The notes: generated by a model from the letters alone, not told the origin. 21,783 bases of DNA from an uncultured Campylobacter sp. (GCF_937981295.1 NZ_CALJPC010000081.1:1-21783); one strand, 5' to 3'. Positions 1 through 8,680 are shown, counted from the stretch's first letter. Numbers and translations: made by a program.

Positions 1-3000
1 CTAGGTAGTTGGTGATTAACTCGCTTCCGCTCTTTAAGCTAGCTAAGCTTGCAGCTCTGGTTTCTGCGAAGGATTTGGTATTAGAATTTACGCGCGCGCT
101 AGGAGCCGAGGAAGTATCAAAGCCTAAATTTAGATAATTGCCGCTTTGATAAATTTTAGGGCTATAGCTTAGGCTTACTCCTACATTTAGCGTTGCATGC
201 ATATTGGCTGCGTTAGGAGCTATAAGGCTTCCGCTTCCTTGCTTATTGATTAGATGAATCTCGCTGCTTGGATTAATCGGACCGCTTACTCCGCTTATAT
301 AAGCCGTGATATTGCTTACGTTGCTTAGATCTGTGTTAGCGGTAGGATCGCTTAGGGTAAGCATGCTATCGCCTGCTCTAATAGAGCTAGGAAGGAAAAA
401 ATTTAACTTGTCAAAACCGCTAATATTTTTAGCGCTTAAGGAATTTACTGCCGCAGGAGAGCTATTGCTAGCTCCTATGTTAAGAGTGTTGCCGCTACCG
501 CTTGCGCTTATTACGCCTACATTATGACCGCTGATGAAATTTAGCGTATTATTTGCGCCTGCTGTGTGGATATTTCTACCGTTAAAATTCTTATCCTCCC
601 CCACTTTGCCTATATCTATGTTATTTCCGTTAAGACCGCCGGCACCAAGATACTTCTGCAGCTCATCCGCATCAAAGTCTCCATTTATGCTCTCGTTAGT
701 CTTAATAAGCTTTTGGATATAAAGCTCCCGCTCATCCTCGCTTATATGCATACCGCCTATGTTTCTGCTAAAAGTATTGGCGTCTTTTATGACATAGTTT
801 TTATTTAGCTGAGTTACGTAGCCCTTGTCTTTAAAGCGTGGATCATATCCGGTAAATTTACCGCCTCCGCTTTTATAGGCAAGGGTATATTTCTTATTAT
901 CGCCATCTGGATAGCTTGCATTGTTTAAAGCGTTAAATTCGCTTGCCGAGTTTACAAATATATCTGTACCGCTTAGGTCGGTATTGCCGGAGCCGGTTAA
1001 GCTTAAAGCTCTTTTGGTACTAGACGAAGCATCGTTTTCTATCTCGCTAAGGGAAGCTAAGTTGAATTCCAATTTATTGAAATTTGCAAAATTCCCTGCA
1101 TTTAGGCCATTGCCGGAGTTTGAAGATAGGATATTTAGGCTATTGCCAGAATTGCTAGCGTTTGCACTAGATACGCCGTATATCGTGCCTGCTACGCTGC
1201 CGCTTCTGAAATTTACTACGTTATTGCTGCCGCTAGCGGCTTCCGCTGCGTAGACGTTGCCGGCGATCTGCGTGTTGCCGTTTAAATTCACAGTGTTGGA
1301 GGAGGCGGTGCCGCTAGCCTTTCCGCCGTATACGCTTCCGCCTACGTTTACCGAGTTAAGAGTTATGGTGTTGGAAATCGCGCTGTTTCCCTTGCCGCCT
1401 ACCGCCATTGCTCCTACGCTGCCGTTGTTTATCGTTACGATATTGGATTTGGCTTCTCCGTTGCTAGTATTGCCGCCGTAAATGCTATTGTGGATTATCG
1501 TAGCATTCGTAGTTACGCTATTATCGTGGACGTCCCCGCCGCCGCTACTGCTATGAGTGATGCCCGCATTTACGTACCCCACGTCTATTCCGCTTGCTTC
1601 GAAAGTTACGTGGTTATTATAAATTTCTTGCGAGGTAGCGGAATTTGAATATCCTCCGTCGATCTCGCCTATGTTGCTTCCGCCATTGATCTTGGTGTGG
1701 TTGTCGTGGACGCTGTTACTTCCGTCGGTAGCGTCGTCTCTGCCCGAGCTTATGTTTTTGCCGCCTAGATTGCCTGCATTCTCCTTTACTATTACGGCGT
1801 TGCCTTTATTGCCGAATAGATCAGTAGCGCCCGCAGCCTTGTTGGAATTTTGATTTTGCATTAGCTCGCTTTGATCGAAGTTGGGATCTATCCAAGAACG
1901 AGTTAGTGTGCCTTTCTGCATGATTAAATTCTTACTGTTTTCGACCTCGATCGTGGTGCCGGTGATTTGATAGTGATCTTTGTCGGTAATCGTATAAATT
2001 TGATTATCTTGCACGGTCTGCGCGGCTATGGTGATCGTGCCGCCGCCTGAATTATGGATCAGATAGTACTTTCCTTCGCCAAGATCTGATTTTATACCCT
2101 CTATCTTTGTACCGTTTAAATTCGTATTGCCATTAGTGGTTAGAGTAAGCGGCGCATCGGCTTGGGTAGTAGAATATAGATCATGAAAATTTATAGAGCC
2201 GAAATTTTTAATATCCTTGGCTTTTTTCACGCCGCCGCCGACCCAATTTTCGATATGTAAGGTATTGGTTTTATCCGTAGGCTTATTGCTGCCGTAGATT
2301 GTACCGCTTATCGTGCCGCCTCTAAAATTTACGTTGCTATTCTCGACGCTGCCGCTTGTAGCGTAGCCCGCAAAGACGTCTCCTGCTATCGTCGTTCTTT
2401 CTTTATTGATATAAACGACCGCATTTTTGACGCTTCCTGCGCGTGCGCCATAGACATTGCCTCCGATGTGTACGCCTTTGTTGGAGTCTGACGCTCCTAG
2501 AGTAACTCTATCGCCGTCCGATTCGCCTGTGATGCCGTTTGCTGCCGCGACATCGCCTTTTACTTTACCTTTTATAAGATCAACTACGCTTCTCGAGCTT
2601 GAGGCACCGCCGTAGGAGCCCGTGGCGCTGCCTACGATCGCATCGTCGTTATTGATTTCGACTTTATTTGCGCTCATTACGCTAGCGCTATTTGCTTGGC
2701 CGCCGATTACTTGGTAGTTTTCGGCTTTTAATCTTGCATTTATAGTGACGGAGTTTGCGGTGGAATTTCCACTTCCGCCTGCTGCGCCCCAAATTCTACC
2801 ACTACCGCTTAAAGTAATAGTGCTTGTGCCGCCGCCGTAAGATATCCTAACGCTGTTGGCGATATTTTGCCTCGTGGAGGATTGAGCACCGAATATATCG
2901 AAGCTTCCCTTAAACGTGCCGCCTTGAATAGTTACCTTATTCGATACGGCATCACCGCCGCCGCTTACTATACCGCCTACGATTACATTTGTAACGGAGC

Positions 3001-3631
3001 TGTTGCCAATAGTGCCTCCGTCGATCGTTACGGCGTTGGAGGAGGCTTTTTTATCCGCTCCACTTCTGCCGCCGATGATATTATAATGTCTATTTGAGCT
3101 ACCGCCGAAGTTATCGGCATTTCCCGTAATTTCGGCGCCGTATTTTACAAAAACCTGATTTCGCGTCGCTTCGCCTTCGTTGCCCGTTTTTGACGCCGCT
3201 ATGCCTTGCCCGCCCACGACCAAATTTACCTTAGAGCCGTTTTCCAAGCTCACGTAATTATCCGATACACCCTTGGCCTCAGCACCTATTGCGATACCCA
3301 CGTAAGCGTTTGCGCCTTTAATCGTAAGTCTATTGTTGGAGGCAGAGTTTAACTCGGTAAAGCCCGCAATCCCGTCGCCGCTTCCTCCGCCGTAAATCAC
3401 GCTGCTGGAGTAGTCCGTCCCGCCGCTTACAACGCCCGTAATCGTCGTAATATTGCCATTTGGGCTGGTGCTTCCGCTGCCGCTAGTATTGCCGCTAAAT
3501 CCCGCCGAATAAAGGTTGTTGTGAGTATGGATAAGCGGCGGATTAGAATCTGCATTGCAAAGCGCTTGTGCGGGTGCTAGTGCGAGCACCGCTGCGAGGC
3601 TAAGCATAGAGGAGCAGATGGATTTTTTCAT
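1..3631 (-). CDS. Autotransporter adhesin, passenger domain (partial, C-terminus beyond left edge)
   Basis: An uninterrupted reading frame of 1210 codons starts at ATG 3631-3629 and runs off position 1, so it is 3'-truncated by the window. A Shine-Dalgarno AAAGGAT precedes the start. Residues 1-23 are a Sec signal peptide (MKKS, hydrophobic core, then AQA). The passenger is Gly/Ser/Asn/Thr-rich with many degenerate repeats of roughly 20-35 residues, of the type N-x-V-x-I-x-GG-x-I-x-G-x-V-x-GG, as expected for a right-handed beta-helix stalk. There is a break in repeat character around residues 480-600. Near the visible end, a motif like LNFFLPSSIRAGDSMLTL and then SFAETRAASLASL resemble the junction that precedes AIDA/pertactin-type beta-barrels in Campylobacter and Fusobacterium autotransporters, so the barrel should follow immediately outside the window. 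The predicted role is surface adhesion or aggregation by type Va secretion. The family call is firm; the ligand is unknown. Confidence 0.87.
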   Translation of the reverse strand, partial: MKKSICSSMLSLAAVLALAPAQALCNADSNPPLIHTHNNLYSAGFSGNTSGSGSTSPNGNITTITGVVSGGTDYSSSVIYGGGSGDGIAGFTELNSASNNRLTIKGANAYVGIAIGAEAKGVSDNYVSLENGSKVNLVVGGQGIAASKTGNEGEATRNQVFVKYGAEITGNADNFGGSSNRHYNIIGGRSGADKKASSNAVTIDGGTIGNSSVTNVIVGGIVSGGGDAVSNKVTIQGGTFKGSFDIFGAQSSTRQNIANSVRISYGGGTSTITLSGSGRIWGAAGGSGNSTANSVTINARLKAENYQVIGGQANSASVMSANKVEINNDDAIVGSATGSYGGASSSRSVVDLIKGKVKGDVAAANGITGESDGDRVTLGASDSNKGVHIGGNVYGARAGSVKNAVVYINKERTTIAGDVFAGYATSGSVENSNVNFRGGTISGTIYGSNKPTDKTNTLHIENWVGGGVKKAKDIKNFGSINFHDLYSTTQADAPLTLTTNGNTNLNGTKIEGIKSDLGEGKYYLIHNSGGGTITIAAQTVQDNQIYTITDKDHYQITGTTIEVENSKNLIMQKGTLTRSWIDPNFDQSELMQNQNSNKAAGATDLFGNKGNAVIVKENAGNLGGKNISSGRDDATDGSNSVHDNHTKINGGSNIGEIDGGYSNSATSQEIYNNHVTFEASGIDVGYVNAGITHSSSGGGDVHDNSVTTNATIIHNSIYGGNTSNGEAKSNIVTINNGSVGAMAVGGKGNSAISNTITLNSVNVGGSVYGGKASGTASSNTVNLNGNTQIAGNVYAAEAASGSNNVVNFRSGSVAGTIYGVSSANASNSGNSLNILSSNSGNGLNAGNFANFNKLEFNLASLSEIENDASSSTKRALSLTGSGNTDLSGTDIFVNSASEFNALNNASYPDGDNKKYTLAYKSGGGKFTGYDPRFKDKGYVTQLNKNYVIKDANTFSRNIGGMHISEDERELYIQKLIKTNESINGDFDADELQKYLGAGGLNGNNIDIGKVGEDKNFNGRNIHTAGANNTLNFISGHNVGVISASGSGNTLNIGASNSSPAAVNSLSAKNISGFDKLNFFLPSSIRAGDSMLTLSDPTANTDLSNVSNITAYISGVSGPINPSSEIHLINKQGSGSLIAPNAANMHATLNVGVSLSYSPKIYQSGNYLNLGFDTSSAPSARVNSNTKSFAETRAASLASLKSGSELITNYL

Positions 3632-3663
3632 ATATTGATCCTTTAAAATTCATAAAGTTTGCG

Positions 3664-3692
3664 ATTATACATAAAAATAGATCAGTTTGCAA
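3664..3692 (-). promoter_or_regulatory. Sigma-70 promoter of the autotransporter gene
   Basis: Read on the minus strand, TGTATAAT gives a perfect extended -10 (TATAAT at 3669-3664). TTGCAA at 3692-3687 is a 4/6 match to a -35 box with a 17-bp spacer. The implied transcription start near 3657 leaves a leader of about 25 nt containing the Shine-Dalgarno site. Confidence 0.65.
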
Positions 3693-4141
3693 TATGAAAT
3701 TTAAAGAAGCACTGGTTGGTCTTTGGCAGAGGGAGCTGCGTTTGTAATTTCAAGTAGTAAAAATTTACTCTTTGCGCAGAATAAATTCTTGACTGTAAAA
3801 TTTACCCCTTTTTAGAGGGGGCATTTTGAGCGGATTGCAAGTGGTGAAAAAAACTTAACAAAGAGATTTTGAGTAAAATTTGAAACAAGAAAAATCCGAG
3901 CTAAATTAATTCTGGCAATTTCAAGCTGCCATGGAATTTATGCAGGGTAAATTTTTAAACGAGCGGAATTTTATATAAATGCCGTTTCGCCCGCGAAAAA
4001 GCTTTTTTGAAAAATTTAAACGAGCAAGATTGCGCGATAAATTTTATGTGATCCCTGCTGCAAGAGCTAAAGTATAGCAAGCAGGAGTTAGAATTTACGC
4101 GATAAATCTTGCGTGATAAATTTTAAAATAAGCCGCAAATC
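3693..4141. other. Non-coding spacer between autotransporter and binding-protein genes
   Basis: No credible gene was found. The stretch is AT-rich with repeated variants of GCGATAAATTTTA and AAATTTTA. A small hairpin (CCCCT, six-base loop, AGGGG) lies at 3805-3820, with partly pairing AAAAT/ATTTT flanks, and might end transcription from the binding-protein genes. No other structure was recognised. Confidence 0.5.
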
Positions 4142-4945
4142 CTACAAGAAGCTGTAAATTCCATCTAGTAAGAAATATCTTTTATCCGCAGCGCCATGAT
4201 AAAATGGATTAAAAGTCCCTTCGTATGCCTTTTCAAAAAAGCCCTCTTTGCTTAGCTTTATAAGCTCTGCATTGACGAAATCCAGTAGCTCTTTATTGCC
4301 CTTCTGCACACCAATACCCATAAAATCGGGCTTGCCTAGAGTTTTAAGCGGCACTTCTACCTCGCTATCGACTACCGGATATGCCATCGCGATTAGATTA
4401 TCGGTCGCGTAGGCGTCCACGTCGCCGTCTTTTAGCATGCGGTAGCACTCCCTGGCGATCTTACAAAATGTAAAATTTCCAAAACCTTCTTGTTTAAAAA
4501 ATGCTTCGCCCGTACCGCCGCTTTCGAGTAAAATTCTCTTCTCTTTCAGATCGGCTAAGGATTTTATTCTATCGGCTTTGCGGGTTAAAACTCCAAGATT
4601 TACTGAAAAATACGGTGTTGAAAAATCGATCTGCTGCGCGCGTTCAGGCGTAATGGTAATCGTAGCGATGACGATATCTATGCGGTTGTTTACTAAAGCT
4701 GGAATTCTATCCTCGACCTTCATCGGCACAAGTTCGATTCTGCCGCCTTTTTCGCCGAAAAGATCATTTGCTATGGCCTGCGCCATCGTAACTTCAAAGC
4801 CCTCGAAAGTTCCATCGTTTAGCTCGCTAAAAGGAGGCTGTCCGTCGTAAACGCCGATGCGAACGACGCCTTTCGATCTTATCTGTTCTAGACTATCGGC
4901 GAAAGCAACGATAAATGGTAGCAACATTGCAAGAAGCAATTTCAT
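4142..4945 (-). CDS. Periplasmic amino-acid-binding protein, SBP family 3, copy 1
   Basis: A 267-residue secreted protein of the PEB1/GltI class (bacterial solute-binding family 3). It has a signal peptide (residues 1 to about 17, ending near AFA) and then the family opening LEQIRSKGVVRIGVYDGQPPF. Arg102 in TPERAQQIDFSTPYF and Asp182 in DAYATDN occupy the places that in this family bind the alpha-carboxylate and alpha-amino groups, so an amino-acid ligand is likely; the side-chain preference cannot be read. Cys161 and Cys167 are conserved in all three copies and could form a disulfide. The C-terminus carries a tail DKRYFLLDGIY shared by the three copies. The start is supported by AAGGAT. It is the last of three tandem paralogs. 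No permease or ATPase is adjacent, so it must use transporter parts encoded elsewhere or act as a sensor. Confidence 0.9.
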   Translation of the reverse strand: MKLLLAMLLPFIVAFADSLEQIRSKGVVRIGVYDGQPPFSELNDGTFEGFEVTMAQAIANDLFGEKGGRIELVPMKVEDRIPALVNNRIDIVIATITITPERAQQIDFSTPYFSVNLGVLTRKADRIKSLADLKEKRILLESGGTGEAFFKQEGFGNFTFCKIARECYRMLKDGDVDAYATDNLIAMAYPVVDSEVEVPLKTLGKPDFMGIGVQKGNKELLDFVNAELIKLSKEGFFEKAYEGTFNPFYHGAADKRYFLLDGIYSFL

Positions 4946-5046
4946 GGCAAATCCTTAAATTTAATCTCTTTTCCGCCTTCAAACGAAGCAGGAAATTTTA
5001 TTTATTAAAATTCTAAAAGCCGGACTTAAAAATTTAAAGCAAGCTC

Positions 5047-5853
5047 TTAGAGCATATTATAAATTCCATCTAGCAGAAAATACTTCTTATCTGCCGTACC
5101 GCGATAGAATGGATCAAAGCTCTGCTCGTAGGCCTTTTTGAAAAAGCCCTCTTTGCTCAGCTTGATGAGCTCTGCATTGACGAAATCAAGTAGTTCTTTG
5201 TTGTCTTTCTGCACGCCGATGCCGATGAAATCGCTAGGGCCTAGGTTTTTAAACGGCACTTCCAAAGTATCATCGATGACGGAATATGCGAGCACGATGA
5301 GATTGTCGTTTATATAGCCGTCCGCATCGCCATTTCGAATCATTTCGTAGCATTCCTTAGCCGAAGCGCAATGGTCTAAATTTTTAAATCCCTTGGTTTT
5401 GAAAAATTTCTCGGCTACTGTCGCATCGCCTTCGAATACGATCTTTTTATCATGAAGCTGCGCGATATCGGTAAAAGCGTCGGCTTTACGCGTTAATATG
5501 CCCAAATTTACGGAGAGGTAGGGGAGGGAGAAATCGATCTTTCTTTTTCGTTCGTTGGTGATGCTAAATAGACCGATAACTAAATCAAGCTTATTTGCCT
5601 CTAAAAATGGAATTCTATCATTTACGCTTAGTGGGATGAACTCGATTTTGCCCTCTTTTTTGCCGAAAATTTCTTTAGCAATAGCGTTTGCAAGATCGAT
5701 TTCAAATCCTTCAAATTTGCCGCCATTAGACTCGCAAAGCGGTGGATGGGCGTCGCGCACTCCGATGCGAATGACGCCGTTTTGTCTGATTTGATCTAGG
5801 CTATCGGCAAAAAGCGCCGCACAAAATAGAGCCGCTATAAAAAGTAGTTTCAT
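5047..5853 (-). CDS. Periplasmic amino-acid-binding protein, SBP family 3, copy 2
   Basis: A 268-residue paralog of its neighbours with a signal peptide ending near LFA. Ligand-contact positions are kept: Arg102 in TNERKRKIDFSLPY and Asp183 in INDN. The Cys162/Cys168 pair is kept too. Unlike copies 1 and 3, the usual PPF-S segment near residue 38 reads PPLCES, and TITIT is replaced by LFSIT. These differences sit in the first lobe close to where ligand is gripped, so its specificity probably differs. The last 55 residues are about 80% identical to copy 1, while the rest is roughly half identical, which may reflect gene conversion. Start supported by AAGGAC just upstream. The gaps to copies 1 and 3 are about 100 bp, enough for separate promoters. 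Confidence 0.9.
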   Translation of the reverse strand: MKLLFIAALFCAALFADSLDQIRQNGVIRIGVRDAHPPLCESNGGKFEGFEIDLANAIAKEIFGKKEGKIEFIPLSVNDRIPFLEANKLDLVIGLFSITNERKRKIDFSLPYLSVNLGILTRKADAFTDIAQLHDKKIVFEGDATVAEKFFKTKGFKNLDHCASAKECYEMIRNGDADGYINDNLIVLAYSVIDDTLEVPFKNLGPSDFIGIGVQKDNKELLDFVNAELIKLSKEGFFKKAYEQSFDPFYRGTADKKYFLLDGIYNML

Positions 5854-5881
5854 TTTATGTCCTTAAAATTGGATTTCGCAT

Positions 5882-5887
5882 ATTATC
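5882..5887 (-). promoter_or_regulatory. Possible -10 box for binding-protein copy 2
   Basis: GATAAT on the minus strand (5/6 match to TATAAT) lies about 29 bp ahead of the ATG. The same GATAAT box occurs at a similar distance ahead of copy 3, suggesting each paralog keeps its own promoter. No convincing -35 box is seen, which is usual in Campylobacter. Confidence 0.4.
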
Positions 5888-5947
5888 CGCTTATCATAAA
5901 TGACGTTTTAGCAGAAGTCGTTAGATAAAACACTGTTAAATTTCGTC

Positions 5948-6757
5948 CTAAAATATGGCATAAAGTCCATCTAGTAAGAAATATTTTTTATCTGCAGCGC
6001 CTTGATAAAATGGCTTGAAAGTTTCATCATAAGAACGTTCGAAAAAGCCCTGCTTGCTAAGTGTAACAAGCTCTTTATTTATCAGATCAAGCAATTCGGT
6101 ATTGCCTTTGCGCACTCCGATGCCTAAGAATTCCGGATTACCTAGATTTTGGATTGCTACTTCTAAGTTATCATCGATAATGGAATAAGCTAGCACGATG
6201 AGATTATCATTAACGTAAGCATCGGCTTTGCCTTGCTTAAGCATATCGTAGCATTCGGTAGTAATGGAGCAATGGATTAAATTGTGGATTTTATTTTTAT
6301 ACAAAAAATTTTCTGCCGTAGTCCCGCTACCCTCTACTAAGACTTTTTTGTTTGAAAGATCGTCTATACTTTTGATGCCATCGCTTTTACGTGTCAAAAC
6401 TCCCAAACTCATCGAAAAATATGGATAAGAAAAGTCGATTTGCCTTTTTCTATCTTGCGTTATCGTGATGGTTGCGACTGCAAGATCTACCTTATCGTTT
6501 TGTAATGCAGAGATCCTATCGCTGGCGTTTAAAGGGACGAACTCGACTCTACCGCGCTTATCACCGAATATGCTCTTAGCTATAGCGTCTGCAAGGTTGA
6601 TTTCAAAGCCTTCGAAATTACCACTTTTTTCATCACTAAAAGGTGGCCTACCATCACGAACACCGATTTTAACGACTCCGGCAGATCTGATCTGCTCCAA
6701 ACTGCCCGCAAAAACACTGCTGCAAAGTGCAAAAATAATGCAAAAAAGTAGCTTCAT
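5948..6757 (-). CDS. Periplasmic amino-acid-binding protein, SBP family 3, copy 3
   Basis: A 269-residue protein, first of the three tandem copies in transcription order. It has a signal peptide (residues 1 to about 17, ending VFA), the family opening LEQIRSAGVVKIGVRDGRPPF, Arg103 in TQDRKRQIDFSYPYF and Asp184 in VNDN for binding the amino-acid backbone, and Cys163/Cys169 in the conserved C-x5-C arrangement. The tail DKKYFLLDGLY matches the other copies. Shine-Dalgarno AAAGGATAG precedes the start. Codon use is slightly more AT-rich than in copy 1. Family membership is clear; the ligand is not. Confidence 0.9.
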   Translation of the reverse strand: MKLLFCIIFALCSSVFAGSLEQIRSAGVVKIGVRDGRPPFSDEKSGNFEGFEINLADAIAKSIFGDKRGRVEFVPLNASDRISALQNDKVDLAVATITITQDRKRQIDFSYPYFSMSLGVLTRKSDGIKSIDDLSNKKVLVEGSGTTAENFLYKNKIHNLIHCSITTECYDMLKQGKADAYVNDNLIVLAYSIIDDNLEVAIQNLGNPEFLGIGVRKGNTELLDLINKELVTLSKQGFFERSYDETFKPFYQGAADKKYFLLDGLYAIF

Positions 6758-6783
6758 AAACTATCCTTTTCTTAAAATTTAAT

Positions 6784-6789
6784 ATTATC
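6784..6789 (-). promoter_or_regulatory. Possible -10 box for binding-protein copy 3
   Basis: GATAAT read on the minus strand lies about 27 bp ahead of the ATG, with T-rich sequence farther upstream. It matches in sequence and position the box ahead of copy 2. Confidence 0.4.
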
Positions 6790-7168
6790 CCTTAGATATT
6801 GCGTGATTTTACCCTAAAATAGTTAAACATAACTTCAATTACATAATACGGATTGCTAAATCGGTAGTAAGTGGGCAAGATTAAAATTTAAGAAACAATA
6901 GATAAATTTTATGAAGTGAAATTTAGCCGTAGCGAAATGTCGCGCAGGAAAGTATAAGCTTTGATTAAAATTTATCTATCGTAATTTACGGCGCAGTTTT
7001 TGCTGTATCGGCATAGAATTTTAATTTGGAATTTATCCATCATACCGCTTGCTTTTCGAGCTGGAATTTTACGTCTTGCCTACGTGTCGCATATTTTGCA
7101 ATAAAATTTTAAAATTTGCTTGGATCGTAATGCTTTTTTGCGTTATAGAATTTTATGGTATTTTAAAA
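6790..7168. other. Non-coding spacer
   Basis: AT-rich sequence with repeated ATAAATTTTA and AAAATTTA motifs and no reading frame with a ribosome binding site. No clear terminator hairpin, RNA or mobile element was recognised. Confidence 0.5.
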
Positions 7169-7672
7169 CTATTTTTCGCCGACTTCTACGATTTTGCTTA
7201 GCACGTATTGTTCCAGGTCACGCCTTGGTATGTCGTTTTTGAGCGCTTCGTTGTAGATGTTTTCGACTATGCGGCTGTATTTTTCGTAAGGAAAGTAGAG
7301 GAAATGGTTCGCCCATGCGCGTTTGATGAGCTCGTGCGTTAGCTTTTTTCTAGCCCACGCCTTAAAGCAATCAAAGCCGATAAAAACCGCCGACGTCGCT
7401 ATGATCGTAAATAAAATGGAGAAGTGAAAGTCGATCTTTTCAAACGTCGCGTGCGTCAGCGTTATCAAAAACATAACGCTGACGAATGCGAAGCAGGCGA
7501 AGATCACGTAGGATTTGCCGTAGTTAAATTTAAAATTTAGCTTCGAAGGATCGACGAGCATTCCGTCGTTAAACTCGGCGTTGGCTTCGAGCAGATCACG
7601 GAAAAGCACGGGTTTATGCGATACATGAAACATAATATCTAAAAGTCTATCTTTAAAATTTGATTTATCCAT
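7169..7672 (-). CDS. Small two-helix membrane protein, unknown function
   Basis: A 167-residue protein that I do not recognise. It has a charged N-terminal segment (residues 1-50), two hydrophobic segments at about 54-73 and 83-103 that should span the inner membrane as a hairpin, and a basic, amphipathic C-terminal domain of about 60 residues (KAWARKKLTHELIKRAW onward), probably cytoplasmic. The start is supported by a perfect AAGGAG and by a TATAAT box 25 bp upstream. It is transcribed alone, divergent from the aminotransferase gene. No catalytic motif is visible. Confidence 0.8.
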   Translation of the reverse strand: MDKSNFKDRLLDIMFHVSHKPVLFRDLLEANAEFNDGMLVDPSKLNFKFNYGKSYVIFACFAFVSVMFLITLTHATFEKIDFHFSILFTIIATSAVFIGFDCFKAWARKKLTHELIKRAWANHFLYFPYEKYSRIVENIYNEALKNDIPRRDLEQYVLSKIVEVGEK

Positions 7673-7696
7673 CGGAGCTCCTTCGATTTTTGCGGC

Positions 7697-7702
7697 ATTA
7701 TA
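7697..7702 (-). promoter_or_regulatory. -10 box for the small membrane protein gene
   Basis: A perfect TATAAT on the minus strand, 25 bp from the ATG at 7672, in the 83-bp divergent intergenic region. Confidence 0.55.
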
Positions 7703-7725
7703 TCTTAAATTAAATTGTTATAAGA

Positions 7726-7731
7726 TAAAAT
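7726..7731 (+). promoter_or_regulatory. -10 box for the aminotransferase gene
   Basis: TAAAAT (5/6 match to TATAAT) in the context AAGATAAAATAG, 25 bp ahead of the ATG at 7756. It lies back to back with the minus-strand box at 7697-7702. Confidence 0.5.
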
Positions 7732-7755
7732 AGCGCGAAATTTCAAGGAGCGATT

Positions 7756-8634
7756 ATGTTTGAAATCAGCGGAATGAGCGGCGACGAGATAGTTTATATT
7801 AACGGCAAGTTTTGCGCGGCGAGGGATGCGGCGATAAGCCCTTTTGATCGCGGTTTCGTGCTCGGAGACGGCATCTACGAAGTAGCGCCTGTGGTAAATT
7901 CTAAAATTTGCGACAGAGCGGATTTTTGGGAGCGCTTTGAGCGCAGCGCCGCGCAGATCGAGCTAAAGATTCCATATTCTCGCGAAAAATATGAGGAAAT
8001 TTTATATGAGCTCATCGCGCGTAACGGCGTGAGCGAGGGCGCTTTCTACACCCAGATCACAAGAGGTGCGGCGATGCGCGATTTTGACTACGTCCGCGGC
8101 ATAGAGCCCAGCGTCTTTGCTTTTGTCTATCATACGCAAATTTTTGATAATCCGCTCGCAAAAGAGGGGATCGAGATCGTAAGCCTGCCCGAGATCCGCT
8201 GGCACAGGCGCGATATAAAATCGATCTCGCTTTTAGCGCAGTGCATCTTAAAGCACGAGGCCCACAAGGCGGGTGCTTATGAGTGCTTTTTGATCGAGGA
8301 TGGGCTAGTTACCGAGTGCTCGAGCTCCAGCGCATTTATCATCAAAGATGACGTTCTGATCACGCGACCGCTTTCAAACGACATACTGCCGGGCATTCGC
8401 CGCAAGGTGATCTTGAGCCTTGCCGAGCAGGCGGGGCTTAGCGTGCAGCAGCGAGCGTTTGGAATGAGCGAGGTTTACGAAGCCGATGAGGCCTTTATCA
8501 GTGCGGCGACGCTAATGCTGCTGCCGATCGTAAAAGCTGACGGCAGGCAGATCGGCGGCGGTGCGGTCGGCAAATATGTACCGCGCCTGCGTGAGATGTA
8601 TGCCGCGCGGCTAAGAGCCGAAGCGGGACTGTAA
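7756..8634 (+). CDS. dat: D-amino-acid aminotransferase (class IV PLP aminotransferase)
   Basis: A 292-residue enzyme of fold-type IV PLP aminotransferases, close to the usual length of D-alanine aminotransferases. The N-terminal motif FDRGFVLGDGIYEV is the family signature. Lys155 in RRDIKSISLL matches the PLP-binding lysine of the DIKSLNLL motif of D-amino-acid aminotransferases, and TECSSSSAF followed by NDILPGIRR matches the phosphate-binding region. It likely transfers amino groups between D-alanine and 2-oxoglutarate, supplying D-glutamate or D-alanine for murein; branched-chain aminotransferase or 4-amino-4-deoxychorismate lyase are the alternatives in the same fold. The start at 7756 is favoured over the Met six codons later because AAGGAG lies 7 bp upstream. 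Monocistronic. Confidence 0.85.
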   Translation: MFEISGMSGDEIVYINGKFCAARDAAISPFDRGFVLGDGIYEVAPVVNSKICDRADFWERFERSAAQIELKIPYSREKYEEILYELIARNGVSEGAFYTQITRGAAMRDFDYVRGIEPSVFAFVYHTQIFDNPLAKEGIEIVSLPEIRWHRRDIKSISLLAQCILKHEAHKAGAYECFLIEDGLVTECSSSSAFIIKDDVLITRPLSNDILPGIRRKVILSLAEQAGLSVQQRAFGMSEVYEADEAFISAATLMLLPIVKADGRQIGGGAVGKYVPRLREMYAARLRAEAGL

Positions 8635-8650
8635 TAGAGCGGTCAAATTT

Positions 8651-8678
8651 AGCCCGTTAAATTTAAACTATGCGGGCT
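8651..8678. terminator. Bidirectional terminator between convergent genes
   Basis: AGCCCG and CGGGCT form a perfect 6-bp stem around a 16-base AT-rich loop, midway between the aminotransferase stop and the DUF3137 stop. AAATTT on each side extends the pairing with a small bulge and gives A/T-rich tails in both directions. Confidence 0.6.
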
Positions 8679-8680
8679 GA

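Noticed and set aside
306..1853. Plus-strand frames of 60-110 codons across the autotransporter
   Set aside because: They are antisense shadows of the minus-strand passenger; they are leucine/proline-rich low-complexity products without ribosome sites.
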